From: Chromatiales bacterium
Lineage (GTDB): Bacteria > Pseudomonadota > Gammaproteobacteria > RBG-16-57-12
DNA length: 64,000 bases
NCBI GenBank assembly: GCA_026989455.1
Contig: JALSJH010000009.1
Location: 1 to 64,000, forward strand
Reading direction: 5' to 3'
Part shown: piece by piece, positions 41,764-52,282 of the stretch
How the letters are laid out: the number at the start of each line of letters is the position of its first letter
Numbering within the stretch: position 1 is the stretch's first letter
Translations under genes and position numbers: made by a program
Notes under the pieces: generated by a model
What the model saw: the letters and a program-made list of their open reading frames with translations, nothing else
Databases searched by the model: none
Told to the model about the DNA's origin: nothing

Positions 41764-42717
41764 ATGGAGCTGATTCGTGGATTACATAATCTACGTGACC
41801 GACATCGCGGTTGCGTGTTAACGATTGGTAATTTTGATGGCGTGCACCTTGGTCACCAATCGGTGTTGGGGCGCTTGGCTGAAAAAGCGGCTGAGCTGGA
41901 CCTGCCCGCAGTGGTGATGATTTTTGAACCCCAGCCACAAGAGTTTTTTGCGCCTAGTGATGCCCCAGCGCGGTTGAATCGACTGCGTGAAAAATTGATG
42001 TCATTTACACGCTTCGCTGTCGACCGGGTGGTCTGCATTCATTTTGATCAGCGATTCTCTGAAATGACAGCTGAGCAGTTTATTGATCTGCTGGTGCATA
42101 AGCTGGGTGTGCGTTATCTGGTAGTGGGTGATGATTTTCGTTTTGGACACCAACGCCGAGGGGACTTTTCAATGTTGCAGAGTGCTGGACGTGATCATGG
42201 CTTTGATGTGGTCAATATGCACACCTGTAATATTGATCAGAGCCGCATTAGCAGCACCCGTCTGCGAGACTCTTTGCAGCAGGGCGACCTGCAAAAGGCC
42301 AAAAAGTTGTTAGGTCGCCCCTATCGAATCTGTGGGCGTATTGCCCATGGCGATAAACGTGGTCGCCAATTGGGGTTTCCCACAGCAAACGTGCATCTGC
42401 ACCGTATTTCAGTGCCGCTGCAAGGGGTGTTTGCGGTGGAGGTGTTCGGCCTTGAGGGAGAACCATTGGCCGGTGTGGCCAATATCGGTACCCGTCCCAC
42501 GGTGGGTGGTGGTTGCCAACCGATTTTAGAGATACATCTGCTGGACTTCTCCCGGGAGATCTACGGGCGTTATGTCCAAGTTGATATTTTGTGCAAAATA
42601 CGCCAAGAGCAGCGTTTTGAATCACTGGATGCGTTGAAAGCGCAGATTGATTGTGATGTCACTACGGCAAAAACATTTTTTAGTAACCATCACCAGCCTG
42701 TTGAGCTGGGCGCATAA
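41764..42717 (+). CDS. ribF: Bifunctional riboflavin kinase/FAD synthetase
   Basis: VLTIGNFDGVHLGHQSVL...ISSTRLRD...GHGDKRGRQLGFPTANV-like motif. Confidence 0.97.
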   Translation: MELIRGLHNLRDRHRGCVLTIGNFDGVHLGHQSVLGRLAEKAAELDLPAVVMIFEPQPQEFFAPSDAPARLNRLREKLMSFTRFAVDRVVCIHFDQRFSEMTAEQFIDLLVHKLGVRYLVVGDDFRFGHQRRGDFSMLQSAGRDHGFDVVNMHTCNIDQSRISSTRLRDSLQQGDLQKAKKLLGRPYRICGRIAHGDKRGRQLGFPTANVHLHRISVPLQGVFAVEVFGLEGEPLAGVANIGTRPTVGGGCQPILEIHLLDFSREIYGRYVQVDILCKIRQEQRFESLDALKAQIDCDVTTAKTFFSNHHQPVELGA

Positions 42718-42738
42718 AGCGTTAAAAGAGAGACGGAT

Positions 42739-45558
42739 GTGAGCGACTATAAAGCAACCTTGAATTTACCAAAAACAGATTTCCCGATGCGGGGTAATCT
42801 GGCTAATCGTGAGCCTGAGTTCCTTAAGCGCTGGGCGGCTCAGGATCTCTATGCCAAGCAGCGATCTGCCGGGCAAGGGCGACCTCAATTTATTCTGCAT
42901 GATGGCCCGCCCTATGCGAATGGCAATATTCATATTGGTCATGCGGTTAATAAGGTGCTGAAAGATATTATTATCAAATCAAAGGTGATGAGCGGCTTTG
43001 ATGCCCCTTTTGTGCCGGGCTGGGACTGCCATGGTTTGCCGATTGAGTTAATGGTTGAAAAGAAGGTGGGTAAAGCGGGCCACAAAGTAGATGCGAAAAC
43101 TTTCCGCCAGAAGTGCCGTGAGTATGCAGCCAAGCAGGTGAATGGCCAGCGTGAAGATTTCAAACGTCTGGGTATCTTTGCCGAGTGGGAGAACCCCTAT
43201 CTGACCATGGACTTCAAATTTGAAGCCGATATTATCCGCGCGCTGGGCAAGATTGTTGAGAATGGCCATCTGCACAAAGGCTCCAAGCCGGTTCACTGGT
43301 GTGTCGACTGCGGCTCTGCACTGGCGGAGGCTGAGGTGGAGTATGAAGATAAAACTTCGCCGGCAATTGATGTGCGCTTTAGTGTGGTCGACGATGCCGA
43401 CTTTTTGAGTCGCTGTAGCCATGTGGAGGGTCATGAGGGGCATGGCGTAATATCTACGGTTATTTGGACCACAACACCGTGGACATTGCCCGCCAATCAG
43501 GCGGTCTCACTTAATCCCGAGTTTGAATATGCGGTGGTACAGACACCCAATGAGCGACTGCTGCTGGCAGAGAGCTTGCTGAAAGATGTGATGGCTCGTT
43601 ATGAGATCGATGAGTACCGTGTGATTGCATATTGCAAGGGATCTGATTTAGAGGGTATTAAGTTACAACACCCCTTCAGCGATCGCGAAGTACCGATTAT
43701 TGTGGGTGATCATGTGACATCTGAGGCGGGCACCGGCGCGGTGCATACCGCACCGGGACATGGCCAGGATGATTATGTGGTGGCATCACGGTATGGGCTG
43801 GCGGTGGTTAATCCGGTGGGTGGAGATGGTAAGTTCTTGCCGGATACCGAGCACTTTGCCGGGCAGCATGTTTTTAAGGCCAATGACAGCGTATTGGAGC
43901 TGTTAAAAGCGAAGGGGAAGTTGATACGTGCAGAGGCAATACGCCATAGCTATCCCCACTGCTGGCGACACAAAACACCGATTATTTTTCGCGCTACTCC
44001 ACAGTGGTTTATCAGTATGCAGCAAAATGGCCTGCGTGATACCGCGCAAGCTGAAATTCAGAAAACAGAGTGGCTGCCTGAGTGGGGTAAAGCGCGTATT
44101 GAAGGAATGGTGAATAATCGCCCTGACTGGTGCATCTCCCGCCAGCGGACTTGGGGTGTGCCGATTGCGCTTTTTGTCCATAAAGAGAGCCAGGCACTGC
44201 ACCCAGATAGCGCAAAGTTGATCGAGCAGGTGGCTCTCCGGGTTGAAACGCAGGGGATCGATGGCTGGTTCGAAATGGATGCCGCGGAACTGCTGGGCGA
44301 AGAGGCAGCTCAGTATGAAAAAGTGACCGATACCCTCGATGTCTGGTTTGATTCAGGGGTGACTCACCATGCGGTGCTGGCACGTCGTGATGGGTTGGCT
44401 TATCCGGCAGATCTCTACTTGGAAGGTTCAGACCAGCACCGTGGTTGGTTTCAGTCATCACTGCTGACCTCTGTGGCTATTAATGGCCAAGCTCCCTATA
44501 AATCGGTGCTGACTCACGGCTTTACTGTGGATGCTAAAGGGCAGAAGATGTCCAAGTCCAAGGGTAATGTGGTCGCACCTCAAAAAGTGGTTAATAACCT
44601 GGGTGCCGACGTATTGCGCTTGTGGGTTGCGGCGACGGATTACCGTGGTGAAATGACCGTCTCCGATGAGATTCTCAAACGCACCTCAGACACTTACCGC
44701 CGAATCCGTAACACCGCACGCTTTCTGCTGGCTAATTTGAATGGCTTTGATCCAGCAACCGATAAGCTGCAACCCTCAGAGATGATTGCTCTGGATCGCT
44801 GGGTGATTGAGCGTACAGCACAGCTCCAACTCGAGCTGCAGGATGCTTACAATAAATATGAGTTTCATCACATCTACCAGAAAGTACAAAACTTCTGCTC
44901 AGTAGATATGGGTTCATTCTATCTGGATGTGGTGAAAGATCGCCAATACACCACCCAGGCAGACTCTATCGCTCGCCGCAGCTGTCAGACTGCACTCTAT
45001 CATGTGGTTGAGGCGCTCTCTCGCTGGCTGGCACCGATTTTAAGCTTTACCGCCGAGGAGATTTATCAGCACATTCCCGGTAAACGCAGTGAGAGTGTCT
45101 TTCTGGAGCAGTGGTATTGTCTGCCTGAGACGGGTGAACAGGCGATGGACAGTGAATTCTGGAGCCAGGTGATTGCCATCCGAGTAGCGGTGACTAAGGC
45201 GCTGGAGCCATTGCGTGAATCGAAAGCGATAGGCTCATCACTGGATGCTGAGGTTGACCTCTACTGTGGTCGCGAAATCTATGATCGACTCGCCTTGCTG
45301 GATGATGAGCTTCGCTTCGCGTTGATCACCTCCTATGCGCGTATTCACACCACAGAGACCATACCCAGCCACTCAACCCACATTACGTTAGAGAGCAATG
45401 ATGAGCTGTGGATTGTGACGAAAGCATCGACACACGCCAAATGCGGGCGCTGCTGGCACCACCGTGAAGAGGTCGGCAGCCATGCTGAACACCCCGAGCT
45501 GTGCAGCCGCTGTATTGAGAACGTGGCAGGCGAGGGGGAGCAGCGTCAATATGCTTAA
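42739..45558 (+). CDS. ileS: Isoleucyl-tRNA synthetase
   Basis: [25 protein letters not shown]...[11 protein letters not shown]-terminal zinc site CGRCWHHRE. Confidence 0.99.
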   Translation: MSDYKATLNLPKTDFPMRGNLANREPEFLKRWAAQDLYAKQRSAGQGRPQFILHDGPPYANGNIHIGHAVNKVLKDIIIKSKVMSGFDAPFVPGWDCHGLPIELMVEKKVGKAGHKVDAKTFRQKCREYAAKQVNGQREDFKRLGIFAEWENPYLTMDFKFEADIIRALGKIVENGHLHKGSKPVHWCVDCGSALAEAEVEYEDKTSPAIDVRFSVVDDADFLSRCSHVEGHEGHGVISTVIWTTTPWTLPANQAVSLNPEFEYAVVQTPNERLLLAESLLKDVMARYEIDEYRVIAYCKGSDLEGIKLQHPFSDREVPIIVGDHVTSEAGTGAVHTAPGHGQDDYVVASRYGLAVVNPVGGDGKFLPDTEHFAGQHVFKANDSVLELLKAKGKLIRAEAIRHSYPHCWRHKTPIIFRATPQWFISMQQNGLRDTAQAEIQKTEWLPEWGKARIEGMVNNRPDWCISRQRTWGVPIALFVHKESQALHPDSAKLIEQVALRVETQGIDGWFEMDAAELLGEEAAQYEKVTDTLDVWFDSGVTHHAVLARRDGLAYPADLYLEGSDQHRGWFQSSLLTSVAINGQAPYKSVLTHGFTVDAKGQKMSKSKGNVVAPQKVVNNLGADVLRLWVAATDYRGEMTVSDEILKRTSDTYRRIRNTARFLLANLNGFDPATDKLQPSEMIALDRWVIERTAQLQLELQDAYNKYEFHHIYQKVQNFCSVDMGSFYLDVVKDRQYTTQADSIARRSCQTALYHVVEALSRWLAPILSFTAEEIYQHIPGKRSESVFLEQWYCLPETGEQAMDSEFWSQVIAIRVAVTKALEPLRESKAIGSSLDAEVDLYCGREIYDRLALLDDELRFALITSYARIHTTETIPSHSTHITLESNDELWIVTKASTHAKCGRCWHHREEVGSHAEHPELCSRCIENVAGEGEQRQYA

Positions 45559-46033
45559 GTGGTTGTGGCTAACGGCACTGATTTTTACGCTGGATCTGGC
45601 GACTAAGTTTTGGGTCTCCAGCACTCTGTCGCTTTATGAGGTGATTCCGGTGACCTCCTTTTTCAATATCGTACTGGCACACAATAGTGGCGCCGCTTTT
45701 AGTTTTTTGGCCGATGCCGGTGGCTGGCAACGCTGGTTTTTTACCGCTATTGCGCTGCTGGTCAGTGTGGTGATTGTGGTGTGGCTTAAACGCCTTCCGG
45801 TTAATGAAAAGCTTCAGGCGGTCGGACTGGCATCTATACTCGGTGGTGCGCTGGGCAATGTCTTTGATCGGATTGCACACGGCTACGTGGTGGATTTCCT
45901 CGATTTTCACTATAAAAGCTACCACTGGCCCGCCTTTAATGTGGCCGACATGGCGATTATGATGGGTGCCGCTCTACTTATTTGGCACACTATTTTTTGT
46001 TCGCAGGAAGTTGGAAAGTCTGAGGTTAAATGA
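45551..46033 (+). CDS. lspA: Prolipoprotein signal peptidase
   Basis: [22 protein letters not shown]...[20 protein letters not shown]...FNVADMAI. Confidence 0.97.
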   Translation: MLKWLWLTALIFTLDLATKFWVSSTLSLYEVIPVTSFFNIVLAHNSGAAFSFLADAGGWQRWFFTAIALLVSVVIVVWLKRLPVNEKLQAVGLASILGGALGNVFDRIAHGYVVDFLDFHYKSYHWPAFNVADMAIMMGAALLIWHTIFCSQEVGKSEVK

Positions 46034-46046
46034 TTTATTAGCTTCC

Positions 46047-46212
46047 CTAGGAGCCTGTCCGAGAATAGAAGATCTACTACGGAAAAGCCCTTTTGGCTCA
46101 TTTCTACGCTCATTTTCGTTAAATATGAACAACTATTTGCCTTAAATGACGAAAAAATGGACTCAAAATGGCTTTCCCTCGCTACGACCCCTATTCTCGG
46201 ACAAGCTCCTAG
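46047..46212. repeat. Palindromic element family 3, full-length copy (166 bp)
   Basis: Ends CTAGGAGCCTGTCCGAGAATAG / CTATTCTCGGACAAGCTCCTAG, palindromic across most of its length. Confidence 0.9.
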
Positions 46213-46302
46213 ACAGGGGCAATGAAGTTCGAACTGTACGATGAAATGTTAGCTGAACGTGGCCAATAAGATTGTATTTTTTTTGAAATTAAAGAGGACA
46301 CT

Positions 46303-46548
46303 ATGAAAATTAAAGCCAGTTCCATTCCGATAGAGTTATTGAATCGTATCAAAAATCCAGACCCGATCGCAGGTGAAGATATTTTGATTGAAAATGATGA
46401 CGGGTCATTATTAGGTGTTATTTTGCAGCCAAAGGCATATGAGTTCTTTCTTGAGAAAATTGAAGAGAGAGAAGATGCGTTGGATAGTTCATTAAATGAG
46501 CCTTACGATAAAAACTCCAAAACTTTAGATGACCTGTTAGGAGAATAA
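46303..46548 (+). CDS. Antitoxin-like protein (Phd/YefM-type C-terminal pattern)
   Basis: IENDDGSLLGVILQPKAYEFFLEKIEEREDAL...; immediately upstream of RelE-family gene. Confidence 0.65.
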   Translation: MKIKASSIPIELLNRIKNPDPIAGEDILIENDDGSLLGVILQPKAYEFFLEKIEEREDALDSSLNEPYDKNSKTLDDLLGE

Positions 46549-46551
46549 AAT

Positions 46552-46698
46552 ATGAATGGCCATGAAAATCAAAAAGAGACAGAGGAAGAAAAAGAAAAAA
46601 GAATGAACCAGGAAGCGACAATGGAGAAGTTGAAAACGCCTAACCATAACATCAAACAACTAAAAACATTGGAAGAGCTTTTAAGGGAGAAGCGTTGA
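46552..46698 (+). CDS. 48-aa charged small ORF, middle gene of TA operon
   Basis: MNGHENQKETEEEKEKRMNQEATMEKLKTPNHNIKQLKTLEELLREKR; starts 4 bp after antitoxin stop and overlaps toxin start (TGATG); not in the supplied ORF track (shorter than its apparent cutoff). Confidence 0.6.
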   Translation: MNGHENQKETEEEKEKRMNQEATMEKLKTPNHNIKQLKTLEELLREKR

Positions 46699-46952
46699 TG
46701 TATACAGTTCGTTTTTCAAAAAAGGCTGAGAAAGCTCTTAATAAAATAGATCATGTTATGAAGCGTCGAGTTTTACAGAAAATAGAAAATATTACAGCTA
46801 GCCCAAAAAACGGGCCAAATATTAAAAAAATACAAGGGTTTTATGATCGCTATCGTTACAGAATAGGTGATTTCAGAGTGATCTATGAGGTCATCGATTC
46901 TGACTTAGTGGTATGGGTATTGGAATCTGACTGGCGTGGCAACATTTACTAA
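46698..46952 (+). CDS. RelE/ParE-family toxin
   Basis: MYTVRFSKKAEKALNKIDHVMKRRVLQKIENITASPKNGPNIKKIQGFYDRYRYRIGDFRVIYEVIDSDLVVWVLE. Confidence 0.9.
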   Translation: MYTVRFSKKAEKALNKIDHVMKRRVLQKIENITASPKNGPNIKKIQGFYDRYRYRIGDFRVIYEVIDSDLVVWVLESDWRGNIY

Positions 46953-47055
46953 CCATTTACACCGGTTTTTTTGTGAAATTCACATGTTGAATTAATATCT
47001 TACAAGATATTTTCGCGTATTTATGAGCTATCTGAGTTAATTTGAGTAACAAACA

Positions 47056-47991
47056 ATGAAAGTCATTCTCGCTAACCCTCGCGGCTTCTGTGCTGGTGTT
47101 GACCGTGCTATCGAAATTGTCGAAAAGGCGTTGGAGATCTATGGGGCTCCCACCTATGTGCGCCACGAAGTGGTGCATAATCGTTTTGTGGTTGAGAGTC
47201 TGAAGGCGAAAGGGGCGATCTTTGTTCAGGAGGTGGATCAGGTGCCGGATGACAATCTGGTGATCTTCTCAGCCCACGGTGTTTCGCAACAGGTACGCAA
47301 AGAGGCGAAGCAGCGTGGTTTGCGGATCTTGGATGCCACCTGTCCGCTGGTTACCAAAGTGCACTTAGAGGTGATGCGATACGCCAAAGATAAACGGGAT
47401 GTGGTGTTGATTGGCCATGCCGGTCACCCGGAAGTTGAAGGCACCATGGGTCAATATAAGGGCGCTGGAGAGATGTACTTGGTGGAGACCCCGGAGGATG
47501 TTGCTAAGCTTAAAGTGGCAGACGGTGAAAACCTTGCCTTTGTTACTCAGACCACACTCTCCATGGATGATGCCATGGTGGTGATTGAGGCGCTGCGCCA
47601 GCATTTTCCGACAATTATTGGCCCGAAAAAAGATGATGTCTGTTATGCCACCCAGAATCGTCAGGATGCGGTGAAGCGTCTGGCAAAAAACTGTGACCTG
47701 GTGCTGGTAGTCGGCTCACCCAATAGCTCTAATTCAAACCGCTTGCGGGAAGTGGCCGAGCGCCACGGAATTTCTGCCTACCTGATCGATAACGCAGATG
47801 AAATTGATGCCCGCTGGTTGGAAGGCAAGCTGTGTGTGGGGGTCACCGCAGGTGCATCGGCTCCTGAGGTGTTGGTGGTGGCGGTTATCGATAAACTGAA
47901 GAGCCTGGGTGCAACGTCGGTGAAAAGTGACAATGGCGAGCCAGAGACGATTGAGTTTCCCATTCCCAGGGAACTCACCGCGAGAGGTTAA
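47056..47991 (+). CDS. ispH: 4-hydroxy-3-methylbut-2-enyl diphosphate reductase
   Basis: [27 protein letters not shown]...FSAHGVSQ...[11 protein letters not shown]. Confidence 0.98.
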   Translation: MKVILANPRGFCAGVDRAIEIVEKALEIYGAPTYVRHEVVHNRFVVESLKAKGAIFVQEVDQVPDDNLVIFSAHGVSQQVRKEAKQRGLRILDATCPLVTKVHLEVMRYAKDKRDVVLIGHAGHPEVEGTMGQYKGAGEMYLVETPEDVAKLKVADGENLAFVTQTTLSMDDAMVVIEALRQHFPTIIGPKKDDVCYATQNRQDAVKRLAKNCDLVLVVGSPNSSNSNRLREVAERHGISAYLIDNADEIDARWLEGKLCVGVTAGASAPEVLVVAVIDKLKSLGATSVKSDNGEPETIEFPIPRELTARG

Positions 47992-47998
47992 ATCGCAC

Positions 47999-48163
47999 TA
48001 AGGAATCTCGGATTAAGTCTGGATGAATTTAGGCTGAGAGGAAATTGCTCTCATTAGTTCCGAAATGCGTAGTAATAGCTGTTCTATTGGTGCAATTTTC
48101 GGGACTAATGAGGGCGATTTCAGCCAGCATAAAATATTCATGACTTGATCAGAGCTTCCTTAA
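47999..48163 (-). repeat. Palindromic element family 1, copy C (between convergent ispH and pilV)
   Basis: Reverse complement AAGGAAGCTCTGATCAAGTCATGAATATTTTATGCTGGCTGAAATCGCCCTCATTAGTCCCGAAAATTGCACCAATAGAACAGCTATTACTACGCATTTCGGAACTAATGAGAGC... aligns with copies A and B. Confidence 0.9.
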
Positions 48164-48166
48164 AGG

Positions 48167-48619
48167 TCATGGATCGATTAACCGGGCACTCTCCATAAAC
48201 GAGGATGAGCTGATCTGGGTGACGAGTTGAATAGAGGTATTCTCGCTCACACCACCTGTGGCAGAGGTGTAATCATCCCACTCTACGGTCACCTCAATAG
48301 TGGCTCCTGTACCACTTCTGGTGATTTCCCAAGTCCGCATATAGTGCTCATTGATACCCGCCTGCACCGCCCCGTTAATCGTATCTGACCCACCTGCTAG
48401 AAGTGCGAAGTCGTGACTTCTCAAACGCTCTATTTTATCCTGAGCCAGATTGATTGCGATGGTTCTGTTTTTGGCCAGCGCGCTGCTTTGTATCAGCTGA
48501 CCCTGGAACTTAGCCATGGCCATTAAGCCGGTAGAGAGAATCACCAGTGTGATCAATACCTCAAGCAGTGAAAAGCCTTGTTTTTTATGGTGACTGCTAG
48601 TGAGTAAACTTATCGACAT
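48167..48619 (-). CDS. pilV: Type IV pilus modification/minor pilin PilV
   Basis: KKQGFSLLEVLITLVILSTGLMAMAKFQGQLIQSS. Confidence 0.88.
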   Translation of the reverse strand: MSISLLTSSHHKKQGFSLLEVLITLVILSTGLMAMAKFQGQLIQSSALAKNRTIAINLAQDKIERLRSHDFALLAGGSDTINGAVQAGINEHYMRTWEITRSGTGATIEVTVEWDDYTSATGGVSENTSIQLVTQISSSSFMESARLIDP

Positions 48620-48633
48620 GCCAGACCCCGGGT

Positions 48634-49704
48634 TTAAAAGTCGCGCCAACCACCGGCAACTCGAGCAACCGGACCGACGGCCTTGCCCACATTGTTCAAA
48701 ATAGCAGGCTTATAGTGGATGCAGAGCACCTCATTCGCTAAAAAATCACCTTCAACAACCATCGCACCATTGATTGTAGCCGCGCCTCCATCTGTATGGA
48801 AGTTGCCAGAGGTGTAGATGAGCCCATTGTAAACAGCATTTCCTGCCATGGTGAGGTCGCCATCAACAACCATTAAAATAGGTTTGCCAGCGGTGCCAAG
48901 CACGCCGTTTCCCGCTATTCTAATATCACCCTCAAACCACGCAATACCACCCGCTGTATCGATGAAATACCCCGCACTACAGTGACTACAGGCAATCTTA
49001 GTAGCCATCTCTTTGAGTTCGGTTTTGCTCATCTTGAAGGTGCTGTTAAAGAGTGACTCTGGGCTTGTGGATCTGTTTTGTGCAGAGAGTGTAATGCGGC
49101 TGTTTTTGCAGTCGGGTTCACTGGCAGGGAGAGATGTTTCCAGGGTGGTTTTTGTGGTTGAAATAGCCTCACTATTATTGGCTTGGCGCAACTTTGGTAG
49201 CGTAACATTGCCCCCAGTGATGAGTCCTTCGCTGGGTACATTCATCGCCAGTGGTAGTAGTTGAATGGTTTGGCTGATGGTTTTTGTGCTGCTGTTGTCA
49301 TCAGACTGGCCAGTGGCGGTGATAACGATCAGCTGAGTGTCGTGTTGAATAGGGTTTGAGTAGCTTATGTGGTAACTGGCGTTATTGGAAAGCACTACGC
49401 TGGGCTGAATCAGCTTATTGCTGTCGATAAACCCATCCGCATCACTCACCTCATTACCATCCGCAAGCAGAGTTCTGTTGGCAACGGTTTGCAGTTCAGT
49501 GATCGCAGCCTCCAATCCGGCCTGAGCAGCTTCATAGGCAAGTTTGCTACGATAATCATTAGCCGCTATTTGAGTCTCTATCACTGTGTTTTGTGCGGCG
49601 TAGAGCGTCATCATGGTGATGGAGAATAGCAGAATAAGGGAGATCATCAGTGTGGCGACGCCCCGTTGTTTTTGTGCGCTCTGTTGCTGTTTCAAAAACA
49701 TCAT
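48634..49704 (-). CDS. PilX-like minor pilin assembly protein
   Basis: QKQRGVATLMISLILLFSITMMTLYAAQNTVIETQIAANDYRSKLAYEAAQAGLE. Confidence 0.85.
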   Translation of the reverse strand: MMFLKQQQSAQKQRGVATLMISLILLFSITMMTLYAAQNTVIETQIAANDYRSKLAYEAAQAGLEAAITELQTVANRTLLADGNEVSDADGFIDSNKLIQPSVVLSNNASYHISYSNPIQHDTQLIVITATGQSDDNSSTKTISQTIQLLPLAMNVPSEGLITGGNVTLPKLRQANNSEAISTTKTTLETSLPASEPDCKNSRITLSAQNRSTSPESLFNSTFKMSKTELKEMATKIACSHCSAGYFIDTAGGIAWFEGDIRIAGNGVLGTAGKPILMVVDGDLTMAGNAVYNGLIYTSGNFHTDGGAATINGAMVVEGDFLANEVLCIHYKPAILNNVGKAVGPVARVAGGWRDF

Positions 49705-50432
49705 ATGCCAACCTCACAGGCTACGCCTGGGCAATAGCGGTGGTTAGCGATATGGGTGGTGTTTTGCAGGGTGGATGAAACAGTGGGGTCATTGGCGAGT
49801 TGGCCGCTGAGGGTGATGGTAATGACTCGAATAGAGAGTACGCCATTGGCCGTTGCTACAGTGCGACTGCTTGTAGCATCGAACGATAGCTGGGTTATGT
49901 TGCTCATAAGCGGGTTGCTTAAGCGCCGCCAGCCACCCGCTGCGCAGCCTGCACCGGAAAAGCGCCGGGCAATGAAGCCAATACCATCATCGCTGATATG
50001 GCGTTTGTAACCGTAGTTTTCGCTGGTCTGAACAATCCCATCAGGTGTTGCTGGGTTAGCGCCATTTTCATAATCATAGCTAAACAGAACGCAGTCGTTG
50101 GCTTGCAGGTTGCGGCCTATTTCGATCGGTGAAAAAGGATTGATCTGATGGGTGCAACCGGCACTCACTGCGGCAGTGGCTGAGAGGTTTCTTGCTGCCA
50201 AGGTGCAGTGTGCATCGCGGAAGTAACCGGCACGACGAAGGTCGCTGCTGATCAACTCCATGATGCTTCGCATCTCCTGGTGGAGTCGGGTGGTTTGTAG
50301 CGCGGAGCGGTTGGTGGCCACACTGTTTACAAACAGTGTGATAATGGTGCTGATTACCGTGAGCCCTAGCAGCATGGCAATCATCAGCTCAACTAGGGTA
50401 ACGCCCCGCTGGTTTTTAAGGGTGATAAGCAT
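49701..50432 (-). CDS. pilW: Minor pilin PilW
   Basis: NQRGVTLVELMIAMLLGLTVISTIITLFVNSVATNRS. Confidence 0.88.
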   Translation of the reverse strand: MLITLKNQRGVTLVELMIAMLLGLTVISTIITLFVNSVATNRSALQTTRLHQEMRSIMELISSDLRRAGYFRDAHCTLAARNLSATAAVSAGCTHQINPFSPIEIGRNLQANDCVLFSYDYENGANPATPDGIVQTSENYGYKRHISDDGIGFIARRFSGAGCAAGGWRRLSNPLMSNITQLSFDATSSRTVATANGVLSIRVITITLSGQLANDPTVSSTLQNTTHIANHRYCPGVACEVGI

Positions 50433-50567
50433 GGGTAATCCTCCTTGATTACTCACTATTTGCATCCATGCAAAGTAGATTAGATAATTCAATCCACAGC
50501 TAAGAATAGAACATATTTCCCCTGGTGACTCAAGTTTCAATATCGGGACAGATAGGAGACGTCCATT

Positions 50568-51053
50568 TTATTGCTTGATCAGATCAGGGAAGCCGAGGGC
50601 ATCGACGACTATTTGGTAGGTTATTCCATTATTTGTGAGCCGATAGCGGCCAGCGCGAGTGCCTCCCCGGGTGCCCGAAAATGTAACCGAGTGATTGGCA
50701 AATGTTGAGCTGAGTTGGACGTTTTTGAAGTGGCTGCTGTGGGTGACTCTGCTGGGGATGTTGTCTATGCGGCACTGTTCAGCGACAGTGCAGTCGCAAC
50801 GACCACTATCTGATTGCGCGTAACACCAGGATTTATCTTCGGAGATAGTGGCAGAAAGTGTGATGCGGGTATGGCGTTTAATCGCCTCACTGCGGGTCAG
50901 TTGTAACGCGGCATAAAAACGCTCTGCCGCCCCTTGAAGGCGCTGTTTGTCGATGATGTTGCTAAAGGCCGGAGCCGATACAGAGGCAATAATCGCAATA
51001 ATGCCGATCGTTATTAGCAGCTCAGCCAGCGTGACTCCATGCTCTTTGTTCAT
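50568..51053 (-). CDS. FimT/GspH-type minor pseudopilin
   Basis: MNKEHGVTLAELLITIGIIAIIASVSAPAFSNIIDKQRLQGAAERFYAALQLTRSEAIKR. Confidence 0.88.
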   Translation of the reverse strand: MNKEHGVTLAELLITIGIIAIIASVSAPAFSNIIDKQRLQGAAERFYAALQLTRSEAIKRHTRITLSATISEDKSWCYAQSDSGRCDCTVAEQCRIDNIPSRVTHSSHFKNVQLSSTFANHSVTFSGTRGGTRAGRYRLTNNGITYQIVVDALGFPDLIKQ

Positions 51054-51207
51054 CGTTTGCCTCCCTGGCGATGTGACTCGATTATAATAGTACAGAAATA
51101 TTGCGCTGTAATGCTCAAGTATTATTCTACTTTTGTCGATTACGGTAGTTAGTCCACCTGTTGCTTGTTATTGAGTAATGTTAATGCTGTTTTATCGGGG
51201 AGTGTTT

Positions 51208-51621
51208 ATGCGAAGTGTTCAAAATCAGCAGGGGTTTACGTTGATTGAATTGATGGTTTCGGTGGCGATTGTGGCGATCATTGCATCCATTGCTTACCCC
51301 GCTTATACCGACTCGGTGTTAAGGTCTGGGCGGGCGGATGCGACCACCGCACTACTTCAGTTACAGATGGATCAAGAGAAACATCGGGCTAATAACCCAA
51401 CTTACGCGACGGCGGTCACCGGTGGCGGAGAACTTGGGTTGAGCTGGTCAAGTGATGTCACTGCAAAAGGTTATTATACCCTTGCCATCGCTGCCGCTGA
51501 TGCCGCCACATTTACCGCAACGGCTACGGTCGTTACCGGAACCCGTCAGGAGGCGGATACCGCCTGTGAAATCATTACGATTGATCAGGATGGAGCCGCA
51601 GGGGATCTGGATTGCTGGTAG
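51208..51621 (+). CDS. Type IV pilin PilE-like
   Basis: [54 protein letters not shown]. Confidence 0.88.
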   Translation: MRSVQNQQGFTLIELMVSVAIVAIIASIAYPAYTDSVLRSGRADATTALLQLQMDQEKHRANNPTYATAVTGGGELGLSWSSDVTAKGYYTLAIAAADAATFTATATVVTGTRQEADTACEIITIDQDGAAGDLDCW

Positions 51622-52282
51622 CAAGGGTTGCTTCTGTTCTCTTGCGCTTGCTTTGATCCAGCCAGTTTTTTGCCGCAATTAATAGCCCCAGACCAATAAA
51701 GGCACCTGGGGGGAGAATTGCCAGCAAAAATCCTTGGTAGTCATCAAACAGGGTGATGGTGAGCCAGGCAGCCCCACTACCAAACATTAAATGAGCCTGA
51801 TCAAAGAGCGTGCCTTGCCCCAGCAACTCCCGCAGTGCCCCCAATACCACCAGTACTGCCATAAAGCCCAAGCCCATCATTAAACCGTCCCAGAGTGCAT
51901 AGCCGGGGCTGTTTTTAGAGGCGAATGCTTCTGCGCGGGCGATGATTGCGCAGTTGGTGACGATGAGCGGGATAAAGATGCCGAGTATTTTGTGTAGATC
52001 GTGCATGAAGGCACTCATCAGCAGATCGATTGCGGTGACAAATGAGGCGATGATCATGACAAAAACCGGCACCCGCACTTCAGGCCTAACCCAGTAACGA
52101 ATCAGCGAGACGGTGAGGTTGGAGCAGAGCAGCACCAGCAAGGTCGCCAAACCCAGGCCGAGTCCGTTGATGGTGTTATTGCTCACCGCCAGCAGCGGGC
52201 AGAGCCCCAGCAGTTGAACAAAGGCGACATTGTTTTGCCATAATCCTTGTTCGGCAATATCCCGATAGCTGGTGTTACTCAC
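51575..52282 (-). CDS. rnfE: Rnf electron transport complex subunit E
   Basis: [31 protein letters not shown]. Confidence 0.95.
   Translation of the reverse strand: MSNTSYRDIAEQGLWQNNVAFVQLLGLCPLLAVSNNTINGLGLGLATLLVLLCSNLTVSLIRYWVRPEVRVPVFVMIIASFVTAIDLLMSAFMHDLHKILGIFIPLIVTNCAIIARAEAFASKNSPGYALWDGLMMGLGFMAVLVVLGALRELLGQGTLFDQAHLMFGSGAAWLTITLFDDYQGFLLAILPPGAFIGLGLLIAAKNWLDQSKRKRTEATLATSNPDPLRLHPDQS

Noticed and set aside
46213-46267. Short ORF MKFELYDEMLAERGQ between the palindrome and the TA locus
   Set aside because: 15 codons only; no match I can recognise to FkpB or to an antitoxin. Cannot be supported as a gene or remnant.
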